Shown here in pieces: positions 41,364 to 49,984 of a DNA stretch of 64,000 nucleotides. Made by a program: the position numbers and the translations under genes. Positions within the stretch are counted from its first letter, which is position 1; every line of letters starts with the position of its first letter. The notes under the pieces were generated by a model. The model saw nothing but the letters and a program-made list of their open reading frames with translations. It did not search any database and was not told the origin of the DNA. Origin of the DNA: Micromonospora sp. WMMD1120 (GTDB taxonomy: Bacteria > Actinomycetota > Actinomycetes > Mycobacteriales > Micromonosporaceae); assembly GCF_029626235.1 (NCBI RefSeq), contig NZ_JARUBO010000005.1, positions 1,024,501 through 1,088,500 of the forward strand, written 5' to 3'.

Positions 41364-43928
41364 ATGACCGATACGGCGAGGACCGCCCGCGCCGGCGTCC
41401 CCGAGCGTCCGACACTGGACGGGCTCGAGGAGAGCTGGGCGCGCCGCTGGCAGGAGGAGGGCACGTACGCGTTCGACCGCTCCAAGGAGCGCAAGGACGT
41501 GTACTCCATCGACACCCCGCCGCCGACCGTATCGGGCGAGCTGCACATGGGGCACGTCTTCTCGTACACGCACACCGACACCGTCGCCCGCTACCAGCGG
41601 ATGCGTGGCAGGGCGGTCTTCTACCCGATGGGCTGGGACGACAACGGCCTGCCCACCGAGCGGCGGGCGCAGAACGTGTACGGGGTGCGCTGCGACCCGG
41701 CGCTGCCGTACGACCCGGTGTGGCGGCCACCGGCGGGGCCGGTCGACGACGCGGCCCGTCGCGACCCCACCCCGATCTCCCGACGCAACTTCATCGAGCT
41801 GTGCGAACGGCTGACGGTCACCGACGAGCAGGCGTTCGAGGCGCTGTGGCGACGCCTCGGCCTCTCCGTCGACTGGTCGCTGACCTACACCACGATCGGC
41901 CGGATGGCTCGGGCCACCAGTCAGCGGGCGTTCCTGCGCAACCTGCTGCGCGGCGAGGCGTACCAGTCGGAGGCGCCGACCCTCTGGGACGTCGGCTTCG
42001 CCACCGCCGTGGCGCAGGCGGAGCTGGAGGACCGGGAGCGGCAGGGCGCCTACCACCGGTTGCGGTTCGTCGCGTCCGACGGACGGGAGCTGCTCATCGA
42101 CACCACCCGCCCCGAGCTGTTGCCGGCCTGCGTGGCGCTGGTCTGCCACCCCGACGACGAGCGGTACGCGGACCTGGTGGGCGGGACGGCGCGCAGCCCG
42201 TTGTTCGACGTCGAGGTCCCGGTGCACGCCCACCCGCTCGCCGACCCGGGCAAGGGCACCGGGCTCGTGATGGTCTGCACCTTCGGTGACCTCACCGATG
42301 TGACCTGGTGGCGTGAGCTGGGGCTGGCCACCCGGGTGGTGATCGGGCGGGACGGCCGGCTGCTCCCCGAGCCACCGGCCGACGTGCCGGCGCAGCCGTA
42401 CGCGGCGCTGGCCGGGCAGACCGTCAACGCCGCCCGCCGGGAGATCGTCGCGCTGCTGGCCGACGCCGGTGACCTGGTCGGCGAGCCGCGCCCGATCACC
42501 CACCCGGTCAAGTTCTACGAGCGTGGCGACCGGCCACTGGAGATCGTCTCCACCCGACAGTGGTATCTGCGCAACGGTGGGCGGGACCCGGAGCTGCGGG
42601 CGACGCTGCTGGCCCGGGGTGGGGACCTGCACTGGGTGCCGGCGCACATGAAGCACCGCTACGACAACTGGGTGGGCGGCCTCAACGGCGACTGGCTGGT
42701 CAGTCGCCAGCGCTTCTTCGGGGTGCCGGTGCCGGTGTGGTACCGGCTCGACGACACTGGCGAGCCGGACTGGTCCCACCCTCTCACGCCGGACGAGTCG
42801 GCGCTGCCGGTCGACCCGTCCAGCGATCCGGCGCCCGGCTACGACGAGTCGCAGCGCGGCTATCCGGGCGGTTTCATCGGCGACCCGGACGTGCTGGACA
42901 CCTGGGCCACCTCGTCGTTGACCCCGCAGATCGTCGGCGGCTGGGAGACGGACGTCGACCTGTTCGCCAAGGTCTTTCCGATGGACCTCCGCCCGCAGGG
43001 GCAGGAGATCATCCGGACCTGGCTCTTCGACACCGTGGTCCGTTCGCACTTCGAGCACGGCGTGCTGCCCTGGAGGGACACCGTGCTCTCGGGTTGGATC
43101 CTCGACCCCGACCACAAGAAGATGGCCAAGTCCAAGGGGAACGTGGTCACCCCGCTGGCGCTGCTGGAGCAGCACGGCTCGGACGCGGTGCGCTACTGGG
43201 CGGCCAGCGGCAAACCCGGCATGGACCTGGCCTTCGATCCGGCACAGATCAAGGTCGGCCGACGGCTGGCCACCAAACTGCTCAACGCGTCCAAGTTCGT
43301 CCTCGGTCTCGGTGCGGCGGACGCGCTGCGCGCCCCGGCCACTTCGCCACTGGACCGGGCCATGCTGGCCGAGCTGGCCACCGTGGTCACCGCCGCGAGC
43401 GCCGCCTTCGACGCGTACGACCACACGGCGGCGTTGCAGGCGACTGAGGCGTTCTTCTGGCGGTTCTGCGACGACTACATCGAGCTGGTCAAGGAGCGCG
43501 CCTACGGCACCGACGCGGCGGCCGACTCGGCGCGGGCCGCGCTCGCCTCGGCACTCTCGGTGCAGCTGCGGTTGTTCGCCCCGGTGCTGCCGTACGTGAC
43601 CGAGGAAATCTGGTCGTGGTGGCGGTACGGCTCGGTGCACCGCGCGCCGTGGCCGACCACCTACGAGGTGGCCCGGACCATCGAGGGGTCGGGGGATCCG
43701 GCGTTGCTGCGTCTCGCGGCTGACGCGTTGAGCCAGGTCCGCCGGGCCAAGTCGGAGCGGAAACTGTCGATGAGGGCGGAGGTTCCGTTGGCCGAGGCGC
43801 TCGGCCCGGCGGCGCTGCTGGAACAGCTCACACTGGTCGCCGACGACCTACGGGCGGCCGGGCGGATCGGCAAACTCGACCTGCTGCCCGACCGCACCCC
43901 GGAACTCGTCATCGCCTGCGCCTTCTGA
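41364..43928 (+). CDS. valS: Valine--tRNA ligase
   Basis: Class Ia aminoacyl-tRNA synthetase, 854 aa. The HIGH motif is HMGH (residues 61-64, in VSGELHMGHVFSYTHTD) and KMSKS is KMAKS in DHKKMAKSKGNVVTPL near residue 587. The editing domain lies between, with LLIDTTRPELLPACVALVCHPDD. The MGWDDNGLPTERRAQNVYGV block is the actinobacterial form. The ATG at 41364 lies 6 nt after TACGAT (41352-41357), which fits a leaderless mRNA; the longer frame upstream is not conserved. There is no clear coiled-coil C-terminal arm. It charges tRNA-Val. Confidence 0.95.
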   Translation: MTDTARTARAGVPERPTLDGLEESWARRWQEEGTYAFDRSKERKDVYSIDTPPPTVSGELHMGHVFSYTHTDTVARYQRMRGRAVFYPMGWDDNGLPTERRAQNVYGVRCDPALPYDPVWRPPAGPVDDAARRDPTPISRRNFIELCERLTVTDEQAFEALWRRLGLSVDWSLTYTTIGRMARATSQRAFLRNLLRGEAYQSEAPTLWDVGFATAVAQAELEDRERQGAYHRLRFVASDGRELLIDTTRPELLPACVALVCHPDDERYADLVGGTARSPLFDVEVPVHAHPLADPGKGTGLVMVCTFGDLTDVTWWRELGLATRVVIGRDGRLLPEPPADVPAQPYAALAGQTVNAARREIVALLADAGDLVGEPRPITHPVKFYERGDRPLEIVSTRQWYLRNGGRDPELRATLLARGGDLHWVPAHMKHRYDNWVGGLNGDWLVSRQRFFGVPVPVWYRLDDTGEPDWSHPLTPDESALPVDPSSDPAPGYDESQRGYPGGFIGDPDVLDTWATSSLTPQIVGGWETDVDLFAKVFPMDLRPQGQEIIRTWLFDTVVRSHFEHGVLPWRDTVLSGWILDPDHKKMAKSKGNVVTPLALLEQHGSDAVRYWAASGKPGMDLAFDPAQIKVGRRLATKLLNASKFVLGLGAADALRAPATSPLDRAMLAELATVVTAASAAFDAYDHTAALQATEAFFWRFCDDYIELVKERAYGTDAAADSARAALASALSVQLRLFAPVLPYVTEEIWSWWRYGSVHRAPWPTTYEVARTIEGSGDPALLRLAADALSQVRRAKSERKLSMRAEVPLAEALGPAALLEQLTLVADDLRAAGRIGKLDLLPDRTPELVIACAF

Positions 43929-43930
43929 CC

Positions 43931-43968
43931 CCGGTCCGCCGCCGTCCCCCCGGGCGGCGGCGGACCGG
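43931..43968. terminator. Bidirectional terminator between valS and the membrane protein gene
   Basis: CCGGTCCGCCGCCG (43931-43944) and CGGCGGCGGACCGG (43955-43968) form perfect 14-bp arms around a 10-nt loop. It lies between two convergent stops (43928 and 43971). Confidence 0.8.
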
Positions 43969-43970
43969 CG

Positions 43971-44621
43971 TCACCAGCCGCGCAGGAAGCGAAGCCCGAG
44001 CAGGAACGCGACAACGGCCGGCCCCACCAGCAGGGTGATCGCCTGGAGCCGGTACGGCATCCGGTGCCGGGTCAGCTCGCCCGCGTTGCCGAGGACGATG
44101 ACCCCGGCGAGCATCAGGAACGCACCCCACCAGCCGGTCTTCAGGTGGATCAGGTCGAGCCGGAGCAGTTGCAGGGTGAGGCCGAGCAGCGCGCCGGTCA
44201 ACGCCAGCAGCGCCACCGCCCGGTGCAGCCCCCGGGCCAGCGGGTGGGCCGCCCGCCAGGCGTACGTGCCGGCGACCGCCAGGCAGGGCAGCACCACCAT
44301 CAGCGGCCAGCCCCGCCCCATGACACCGAACATCAGCAGCGCGCCCACCGCGAACCCCAGCGCGCCGACGCAGGCGAGCAGGTACCCGGCGAAGGCCCGA
44401 CCGCCGCCCCGGGCCAGCAACGGCCCCCCGCTGGCCGCGAGCAACGCGGTCGGGATCAGGATGAACACGGCCCACCAGTGGAACCGGCCGCTTCCCTGCG
44501 CCGCCGTGGCGACCGAGGCGCAGGCCAGCCCGGCGACCGCCAGGCTGGTCAGCCACGGCCGGCTGCTCCGGGAGTACGGTTCAGCCAACGACGTCCGCTC
44601 CACTTCGACGCTCACGCCCAC
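43971..44621 (-). CDS. Hypothetical multi-pass membrane protein
   Basis: A 216-aa protein with about six or seven hydrophobic segments, for example TSLAVAGLACASVATAA, WWAVFILIPTALLAAS, GYLLACVGALGFAVGALLMF, PLMVVLPCLAVAGTYAW, AVALLALTGALLGLTL, WGAFLMLAGVIVLGN and ITLLVGPAVVAFLLGL. It starts at a GTG (44621); a second GTG two codons later would serve equally. No conserved catalytic residues stand out and no family was recognised. It is transcribed in the same direction as the ABC-2 cluster that ends 85 bp upstream of it, so it may be its last gene. Confidence 0.72.
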   Translation of the reverse strand: MGVSVEVERTSLAEPYSRSSRPWLTSLAVAGLACASVATAAQGSGRFHWWAVFILIPTALLAASGGPLLARGGGRAFAGYLLACVGALGFAVGALLMFGVMGRGWPLMVVLPCLAVAGTYAWRAAHPLARGLHRAVALLALTGALLGLTLQLLRLDLIHLKTGWWGAFLMLAGVIVLGNAGELTRHRMPYRLQAITLLVGPAVVAFLLGLRFLRGW

Positions 44622-44706
44622 CAGCCTGGCCCGACCGGGCCCACCGGTCCATCCGGCCAGCCCTACCGTGGGGCGGGGGCTGGCCGGACCACCGACGGAA
44701 CCGCTC

Positions 44707-45417
44707 TCAGCTCGTCTCCCCGGCCACGCTGAACGACCGCAGGCGGTCGATGGCCAGCACCGTGAAGCCGACGCTGACCAGCGCGGTCATCACCGACGCC
44801 ACCGGCACCGAGACGCTGGCCTCCAACAGCCCGGTGGGGGCCAGCCGGTCGGCGAGGGCGATCACGTACTGCTGGATGGAGAGCACCTTGGTGCCGTCGA
44901 CGAAGTTGCCCAGCAGCCCCTCCCAGATCAGCACGTACACCAGCCCGAGCAGCACCGGCCGCCGGGTGACCAGGCTGAGCGCGAGGAACAGCGCCGAGTA
45001 CGCCAGCGCGCCGAGCGCCGCCGCGACCGCCAGCGCCAGACCGAGGCGTACCGAATCGGCGAGCACGCCCGCGACGTAGATCGGCAGAGCGACGGTGGCC
45101 GCGGTGACCCCGGTGGCCACCGCGAGCTTCGGCAGCACGATCTGCCAACGCGGCAACGGCTTGGTCAGGATGTGCACAACGGTGCCGTCGTCGATCTCCG
45201 CGCCCAGCACGCCGGTGCCGATGATCAACGCGACGACCGGCAGCACCACGGCCAGCCCGAGACCGACGAGCACCGGCGGGCCCCACTGGCGCGGGTCCAC
45301 CCCCAGCGACCGGCACAGCACGGCCAGCCCCAGCAGCACCAACGGCAGCGGAAGCAGCAGCAGGAACCGGCGGCGGCCGAACAACCCCCGCGCGGTGATC
45401 CAGGTGATTGTCGACAT
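44707..45417 (-). CDS. ABC-2 type transporter permease (second pair)
   Basis: A 236-aa permease with six hydrophobic segments and the ABC-2-type signature SGRR... replaced by GLFGRRRFLLLLPLPLVL, then IGTGVLGAEIDDGTVVHILTKPLPRWQIVLPKLA, the conserved loop in which the membrane part contacts the ATPase. It resembles permeases of drug, bacteriocin or polyketide-export systems; the substrate is unknown. The ATG at 45417 begins one base after the stop of the partner ATPase (TGACATG). It belongs to the second of two tandem ABC-2 pairs. Confidence 0.85.
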   Translation of the reverse strand: MSTITWITARGLFGRRRFLLLLPLPLVLLGLAVLCRSLGVDPRQWGPPVLVGLGLAVVLPVVALIIGTGVLGAEIDDGTVVHILTKPLPRWQIVLPKLAVATGVTAATVALPIYVAGVLADSVRLGLALAVAAALGALAYSALFLALSLVTRRPVLLGLVYVLIWEGLLGNFVDGTKVLSIQQYVIALADRLAPTGLLEASVSVPVASVMTALVSVGFTVLAIDRLRSFSVAGETS

Positions 45418-45418
45418 G

Positions 45419-46330
45419 TCAGGCCTCCACCAGGTAGGAGAAGACGCTCTCCAGGGACTCGTCGGACGGCACCAGCTGGCGTACCCGGATGCCCTTGCTC
45501 AGCGCGATCCGCGGTAGCGCGCGGGTGAAGGCGCCGTAGTCGCCGGCGCGCACGGTCAGGCCCGTCGGGTCCAACTCGACGCCGCTCACCGACGCCTCGC
45601 CGATCAGCGCGACGGCCAGCGCGCGGTCGTCGGTGGAGCGCACCGCGAAGACGTGCGGGCGGTTGGTCATCAACCGGCGGATGGTCCGGAAATCGCCGGA
45701 GGCGGCCAGCCGGCCGGCCACCATCACCTGCACCGTCCCGGAGACCTGCTCGACCTCCTCGAGGATGTGCGAGCTGAACAGGATCGTCCGGCCGGCGTCA
45801 CCCAGGGTGTGCAGGAGTTGCATCATGTGCAGCCGCTGGCGCGGGTCCATCCCGTTGAACGGCTCGTCGAGCAGGAGCACCTGCGGGTCGTGCACCAACG
45901 CGGCGGCCACCCGGGCCCGCTGACGCATGCCCTTCGAGTACGTGCTGATCCGGCGGTCCTGCGCCGACTCCAGCTCCACCAGGTCGATCGCCCGTCGGGT
46001 TGCCGCCGCCGGATCGGGCAGCCGGTGCAGTTTCGCGCTGGCCAGCACGAACTCGTACGCGGTGAGGAAACCCTGCACCGCCTCCCGCTCACTGACCAGA
46101 CCCAGCCGCCGGTAGACCTCCGGGTTGCGCCAGGTCGGCTGCTCGTCGAGGGTGACGGTGCCCCGCGACGGGGCGAGGAACCCGGCCATCATGTGCAGCA
46201 GCGTGGTCTTGCCGGCGCCGTTCGGGCCGAGCAGCCCGGTGACGCCCGACCCCAGCGCCATGCTGATGTCGTTGACCGCGACCACGTTGCCGTACCACCG
46301 GGACACCCCGGTCAGGCTCAGCGTGCTCAT
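45419..46330 (-). CDS. ABC transporter ATP-binding protein (second pair)
   Basis: A 303-aa ATPase. Walker A is GPNGAGKTT, the Q-loop is LVSEREAVQGFLT, the signature is YSKGMRQRARVAAAL, Walker B is LLLDEPFNGMD and the H-loop is SSHILEEV. The C-terminal part (VFAVRSTDDRALAVALIGEASVSGVELDP) is the typical domain that follows in ABC-2 ATPases. The YSKGMRQR form of the signature is usual in this group. The ATG at 46330 shares one base with the upstream permease stop (TGATG). It probably works with the 236-aa permease, whose gene follows after one base. Confidence 0.92.
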   Translation of the reverse strand: MSTLSLTGVSRWYGNVVAVNDISMALGSGVTGLLGPNGAGKTTLLHMMAGFLAPSRGTVTLDEQPTWRNPEVYRRLGLVSEREAVQGFLTAYEFVLASAKLHRLPDPAAATRRAIDLVELESAQDRRISTYSKGMRQRARVAAALVHDPQVLLLDEPFNGMDPRQRLHMMQLLHTLGDAGRTILFSSHILEEVEQVSGTVQVMVAGRLAASGDFRTIRRLMTNRPHVFAVRSTDDRALAVALIGEASVSGVELDPTGLTVRAGDYGAFTRALPRIALSKGIRVRQLVPSDESLESVFSYLVEA

Positions 46331-47235
46331 CAGGAGGCGACCTTCCGGTAGCGGGCCAGCAGGAGGGCGGTCGCGCCGGCGACCAGCAGCACCGCGACCA
46401 GGGCGTAGACCGGGCCGAACCGGCCAATCGTCATCTCGCCCGGATCGCCCTCGACCAGCAGGTCGCCCAACGACCAGATGCCGACCCCCTGCACGAGGGT
46501 GGACGGCGAGGCGAGCCCGGCCAGTTCGTTGGCGGTCCGCGACGGCAGGATGCTCAGCACCCCCACGATCGGGGTGGTCATCAGGAAGACCGCCACCACG
46601 CCGCCGGCGGCGAAGGCCCGCTTGCCGGTCAGCGACGCGATCAGCAGCCCGATCGAGGCGAAGACCACCGCCCACAGCCCGGCGTAGAGCAGGCCGGGCA
46701 ACAGGTCGAGCAGTTCGTTCCAGACCCCGCGCATGCCGTCCTTGGTGGTGAACGCGGCGCCGAGGAACATCACCAGTTGCGGGGCGCCGAGCAGCAACCA
46801 GAGCGCGGTGGCCAGCGCCAGCAGCTTGGCCACCGCGTAGTCGGCGCGCGGCAGCGGGCGGGAGAAGTACAGCGGCAGGACGCCGCTGCGCAGGTCCCGG
46901 GAGACCAGCTCGGGCGCGGCCACGGCGACGAAGAAGAGCACCAGCCAGCTCATCGAGTCGGCGAACTGGGCGTAGGTGGCGACCGCCTCGCCGATCTGGC
47001 TGCGGATCGCGGCCAGGCCCGCCGCGACAAGGGTGACCAGGCTGACCACGAGCCACGGGAAGATCTTGGCCTTGGCGCTGCGCCCGAACCCGAAGGTGGT
47101 CCGCAGCCCGTGCAGGTACAGCGCGCCGAAGACGTGCCGTCGACCCAGCCTCGGGCCTTCGTAGCGCTGGTAGCCGATGTCGTGGATGACGCCGGTCGGC
47201 GCGGTACGCACGGCGGCGGAAGACGGCTCAGGCAT
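46330..47235 (-). CDS. ABC-2 type transporter permease (first pair)
   Basis: A 301-aa permease. It begins with a soluble stretch (HDIGYQRYEGPRLGRRHVFGALYLHGLRTTFGFGRS) and then has about six membrane segments; SRDLRSGVLPLYFSRPLPRADYAVAKLLA is the conserved coupling-helix region. It is the membrane partner of the ATPase at 47228-48142, whose gene overlaps this one by 8 bp. Such N-terminal sequences (IGYQRYEGPRLG) are widespread in actinobacterial ABC-2 permeases. The transported compound is unknown. The start ATG is at 47235. Confidence 0.87.
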   Translation of the reverse strand: MPEPSSAAVRTAPTGVIHDIGYQRYEGPRLGRRHVFGALYLHGLRTTFGFGRSAKAKIFPWLVVSLVTLVAAGLAAIRSQIGEAVATYAQFADSMSWLVLFFVAVAAPELVSRDLRSGVLPLYFSRPLPRADYAVAKLLALATALWLLLGAPQLVMFLGAAFTTKDGMRGVWNELLDLLPGLLYAGLWAVVFASIGLLIASLTGKRAFAAGGVVAVFLMTTPIVGVLSILPSRTANELAGLASPSTLVQGVGIWSLGDLLVEGDPGEMTIGRFGPVYALVAVLLVAGATALLLARYRKVAS

Positions 47236-48142
47236 GGGTGAGCTCCCTCGTGGCGAAGAGTTCGGCCACCCGGTGCCGGCGCTGGTCCAGTCGGTGCAGT
47301 GGCAGGTCCAGGTCGGCCACCGCGCCGAGAATCAGATCGTAGGTGGCGTCGTCGGCGAGCGGGACGAGGAGCAGTCGACCGTCCCGCGCCACCGGCAGCT
47401 TCAGCTCGGCGAGCCGGGCGGCCAGCTCCTCGGTGCCCTCGCTCACCTCCACGGCGAGCACGTCGGTCGCCGAGGTCATCGCGGAGATGTTGTCGGCGCG
47501 CAGCAGCCGGCCGCCGTCGATGGCGATCAGCGTGTCGCAGATCCGCTCCACCTCGCCGAGCAGGTGCGAGCAGACCAGCACCGAGATGCCGAACTCGGTG
47601 CCGATCCGGTGCACGAGGGCGAGCATGGCGTCCCGGCCGGCCGGGTCCAGGCCGTTGGTCGGCTCGTCGAGCAGCAGCAGGTCGGGGTCGTGCACCAACG
47701 CCTGGGCCAGCTTGACGCGCTGCTTCATGCCCGTCGAGTAGCCGCCGACCGGGCGGTAGCGCTCCTCGTAGAGCCCGACGTGCCGCAGCGCCTCCGACGC
47801 CCGTTCCCGGGCGGCGGTGCGCGGCAGGCCGCTCATCCGGCCGAGGTGGGTGACCAGCTCGGCGGCGGACAGGTCGGGCGGGAGGCAGTCGTGCTCGGGC
47901 ATGTAGCCGACCCGGGCGCGGACGGCCGCCGGGTCCGCGGCCGGGTCGATGCCGAGCACCGACACCTGACCGCTGGTCGGTGGGATCAGGCCGAGCAGAA
48001 TCTTGATCAACGTGGATTTACCGGCGCCGTTCGCGCCCACCAGGCCGATGATCCCGGGCTCGACGGCGACGGTGAGGTCGGCCAGCGCGGTGACCCGACC
48101 TCCGTACGTCTTGGTGAGCGACTGGGTCGCGATCAGTGTCAC
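47228..48142 (-). CDS. ABC transporter ATP-binding protein (first pair)
   Basis: A 304-aa ATPase. Walker A is GANGAGKST, the Q-loop is VGYMPEHDCLPPDL, the signature is YSTGMKQRVKLAQAL, Walker B is LLLDEPTNGLD and the H-loop is CSHLLGEV. The gene is the first of a four-gene run (ATPase-permease-ATPase-permease) with all junctions overlapping or one base apart, so the two transporters are expressed together. The two ATPases are similar in design and probably arose by duplication. The GTG start at 48142 matches the normal N-terminus. Confidence 0.92.
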   Translation of the reverse strand: MTLIATQSLTKTYGGRVTALADLTVAVEPGIIGLVGANGAGKSTLIKILLGLIPPTSGQVSVLGIDPAADPAAVRARVGYMPEHDCLPPDLSAAELVTHLGRMSGLPRTAARERASEALRHVGLYEERYRPVGGYSTGMKQRVKLAQALVHDPDLLLLDEPTNGLDPAGRDAMLALVHRIGTEFGISVLVCSHLLGEVERICDTLIAIDGGRLLRADNISAMTSATDVLAVEVSEGTEELAARLAELKLPVARDGRLLLVPLADDATYDLILGAVADLDLPLHRLDQRRHRVAELFATRELTHA

Positions 48143-48381
48143 GCGCCCAGCGTAGGGAGCCGACGCCCGCAGGGACACCGGCCACGCCCCCGGCGCTCCC
48201 CTGATCCTGCGCGCGACGGACCCCTAAGGCTCACCTGGCGGGGGTCGTGGGGCGTTTCCGCCGGTCCCGGCGTCGGCGCGACCCCGCCTCGGGAAAGCCG
48301 TATCGAAGGTGACACCATTCACCTCCCGTTCACCGGGCATCGACCGTCCGGTGATCGACAGACGACGCGGGAGGGATCCTG

Positions 48382-49896
48382 ATGGCCGAGGTGGGCATCC
48401 TGAAGGTCAGCGTCGTGGTGCCGGCGTACAACTCCGGCCCGCACATCGAGAAGCTGGCCGAGTCGCTGTTACGCCAGTCGATGCCGACCGACGAGTTCGA
48501 GGCGATCTTCGTCGACGACGGGTCGACCGACGACACCGGCAGGCGTCTGGACCGGCTGGCCGCCGAGCACCCGCACATCCGGGTGCTGCACATCGAGAAC
48601 TCCGGCTGGCCGTCGCGCCCGCGCAACCTCGGTATCGAACACGCCCGCGGGGAGTACGTCTTCTTCGCCGACGATGACGACTGGTTCGCCGACGAGGCGC
48701 TGGAGCGGCTGCACGCCTGCGCGAAGGCGAACGACGCGGACATCGTCGTCGGCAAGATGGCCGGGTACGGACGCCCGGTGCCGCGGGAGCTGTTCCGCAA
48801 GAACCGCTTCGACGCGACCCTGGAGAACTCCCCGCTGATCGACAGCCTGACCTGCCACAAGCTGTTTCGGCGGGCGTTCCTCAACGAGCACGACCTGCGG
48901 TTCCCGGAGGGCGGCAAACGCCGGCTGGAGGACCACTCGGTGGTGGTTCGGGCCTACTTCCTGTCCCGGCGCACCTCGGTGCTGTCCGACTACACCTGCT
49001 ACCACCACGTGCAGCGGCGGGACGCGCGCAACGTGACAGCGACCCGGTTCGAGCCGTCGAGCTACTTCGCCAGCGTGCGGGACGCGTTGGACATCGTCGA
49101 CGCCAACACCGAGCCGGGTCCGCTGCGCGACCGGCTGCACCGGCGTTGGCTGCGCAACGAGATGCTCAGCCGGCTGCGGGGCAAGCGGCTGCTGAACGCC
49201 CCGGCGGACTGGCTGGACCAGCTGGCGCTGGAGACCCAGAAGATCATTCAGGACCGGTTCGCCCCCGGGGTCGCCGGCGGGCTGCCGCCCCTGCTGCGGG
49301 CCGTGGCGTACCTGGCGGAGCGGGGTCGGGTCGAGGATCTGCGCCGACTCGCCCGATGGGAGGCGGGCATCGCCGCCCACGGCGCCCTCGACCACCTCCG
49401 CAGATCCGGCCACACGGTGACGGTGGCCGTCTGCGCCGAGTTGCGCTCCGGAGACCAGCCGGTCGCCTTCCGGGTCGACGACGGCCGGGACGTGTTGGTG
49501 CTGCCGATGGAGGACATCGCGCCCGAGGTGCTCGACTCCACCGCGCAGGTCCGCAAGGCCCGCCTGGACCTGGTCGCCCGACGCCGGGAGACCGGCGACG
49601 AGATATTCCTCCCGGTCGCCTTCGAGACCGAGCGGGTTTCCGAAGGGGCCGCGGCGGACACCGTCCACCTGGTGCACCGGGGCACCGCCACCATCGACTT
49701 CGCGACGCTCAACGGGGGCCTGACCCGGGGCAGCTGGCTGCTCAAGGCTCGGATCAGCAACGTGGGGTGGACCGAGGACGGACGGCTGCCACTGGTGTTC
49801 GTCTGCCCGACCGACGGCGCCGCGCCGCGGATCCGCGACGAGCGCAAGGTGTGGAACCGGGTGCGGGCGGCGATCGGCCGTCGGGTCAAGCGCTGA
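48382..49896 (+). CDS. GT2 family glycosyltransferase resembling TarS-type teichoic-acid glycosyltransferases
   Basis: A 504-aa enzyme. The N-terminal GT2 domain has SVVVPAYNSGPHIEKLAESL, VDDGSTDDTG, the PRNLGIEHARGEYVFFADDDDW metal-binding block (DDDD), and FPEGGKRRLEDHSVVVRAYFLSRRTSVLSD. The last two blocks line up well with S. aureus TarS. The remaining 250 residues lack membrane segments and include a beta-rich C-terminal part (SWLLKARISNVGW). In TarS this architecture builds glycosylated wall teichoic acid; here a cell-wall glycopolymer is only likely. The ATG follows GGGAGGG. It is isolated from other wall genes. Confidence 0.85.
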   Translation: MAEVGILKVSVVVPAYNSGPHIEKLAESLLRQSMPTDEFEAIFVDDGSTDDTGRRLDRLAAEHPHIRVLHIENSGWPSRPRNLGIEHARGEYVFFADDDDWFADEALERLHACAKANDADIVVGKMAGYGRPVPRELFRKNRFDATLENSPLIDSLTCHKLFRRAFLNEHDLRFPEGGKRRLEDHSVVVRAYFLSRRTSVLSDYTCYHHVQRRDARNVTATRFEPSSYFASVRDALDIVDANTEPGPLRDRLHRRWLRNEMLSRLRGKRLLNAPADWLDQLALETQKIIQDRFAPGVAGGLPPLLRAVAYLAERGRVEDLRRLARWEAGIAAHGALDHLRRSGHTVTVAVCAELRSGDQPVAFRVDDGRDVLVLPMEDIAPEVLDSTAQVRKARLDLVARRRETGDEIFLPVAFETERVSEGAAADTVHLVHRGTATIDFATLNGGLTRGSWLLKARISNVGWTEDGRLPLVFVCPTDGAAPRIRDERKVWNRVRAAIGRRVKR

Positions 49897-49984
49897 CCGA
49901 CCCGCGCGGGTCGTGGAGTGGCGCCCTCGACCGATCGGCGGTCGGCTGCGAAACTGTGTGCCGGTCAGCGAGTGGGGGGTGTGG

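Noticed and set aside
40923..43640. A 905-codon minus-strand frame opposite valS
   Set aside because: It overlaps the valS coding region entirely and has no domain.
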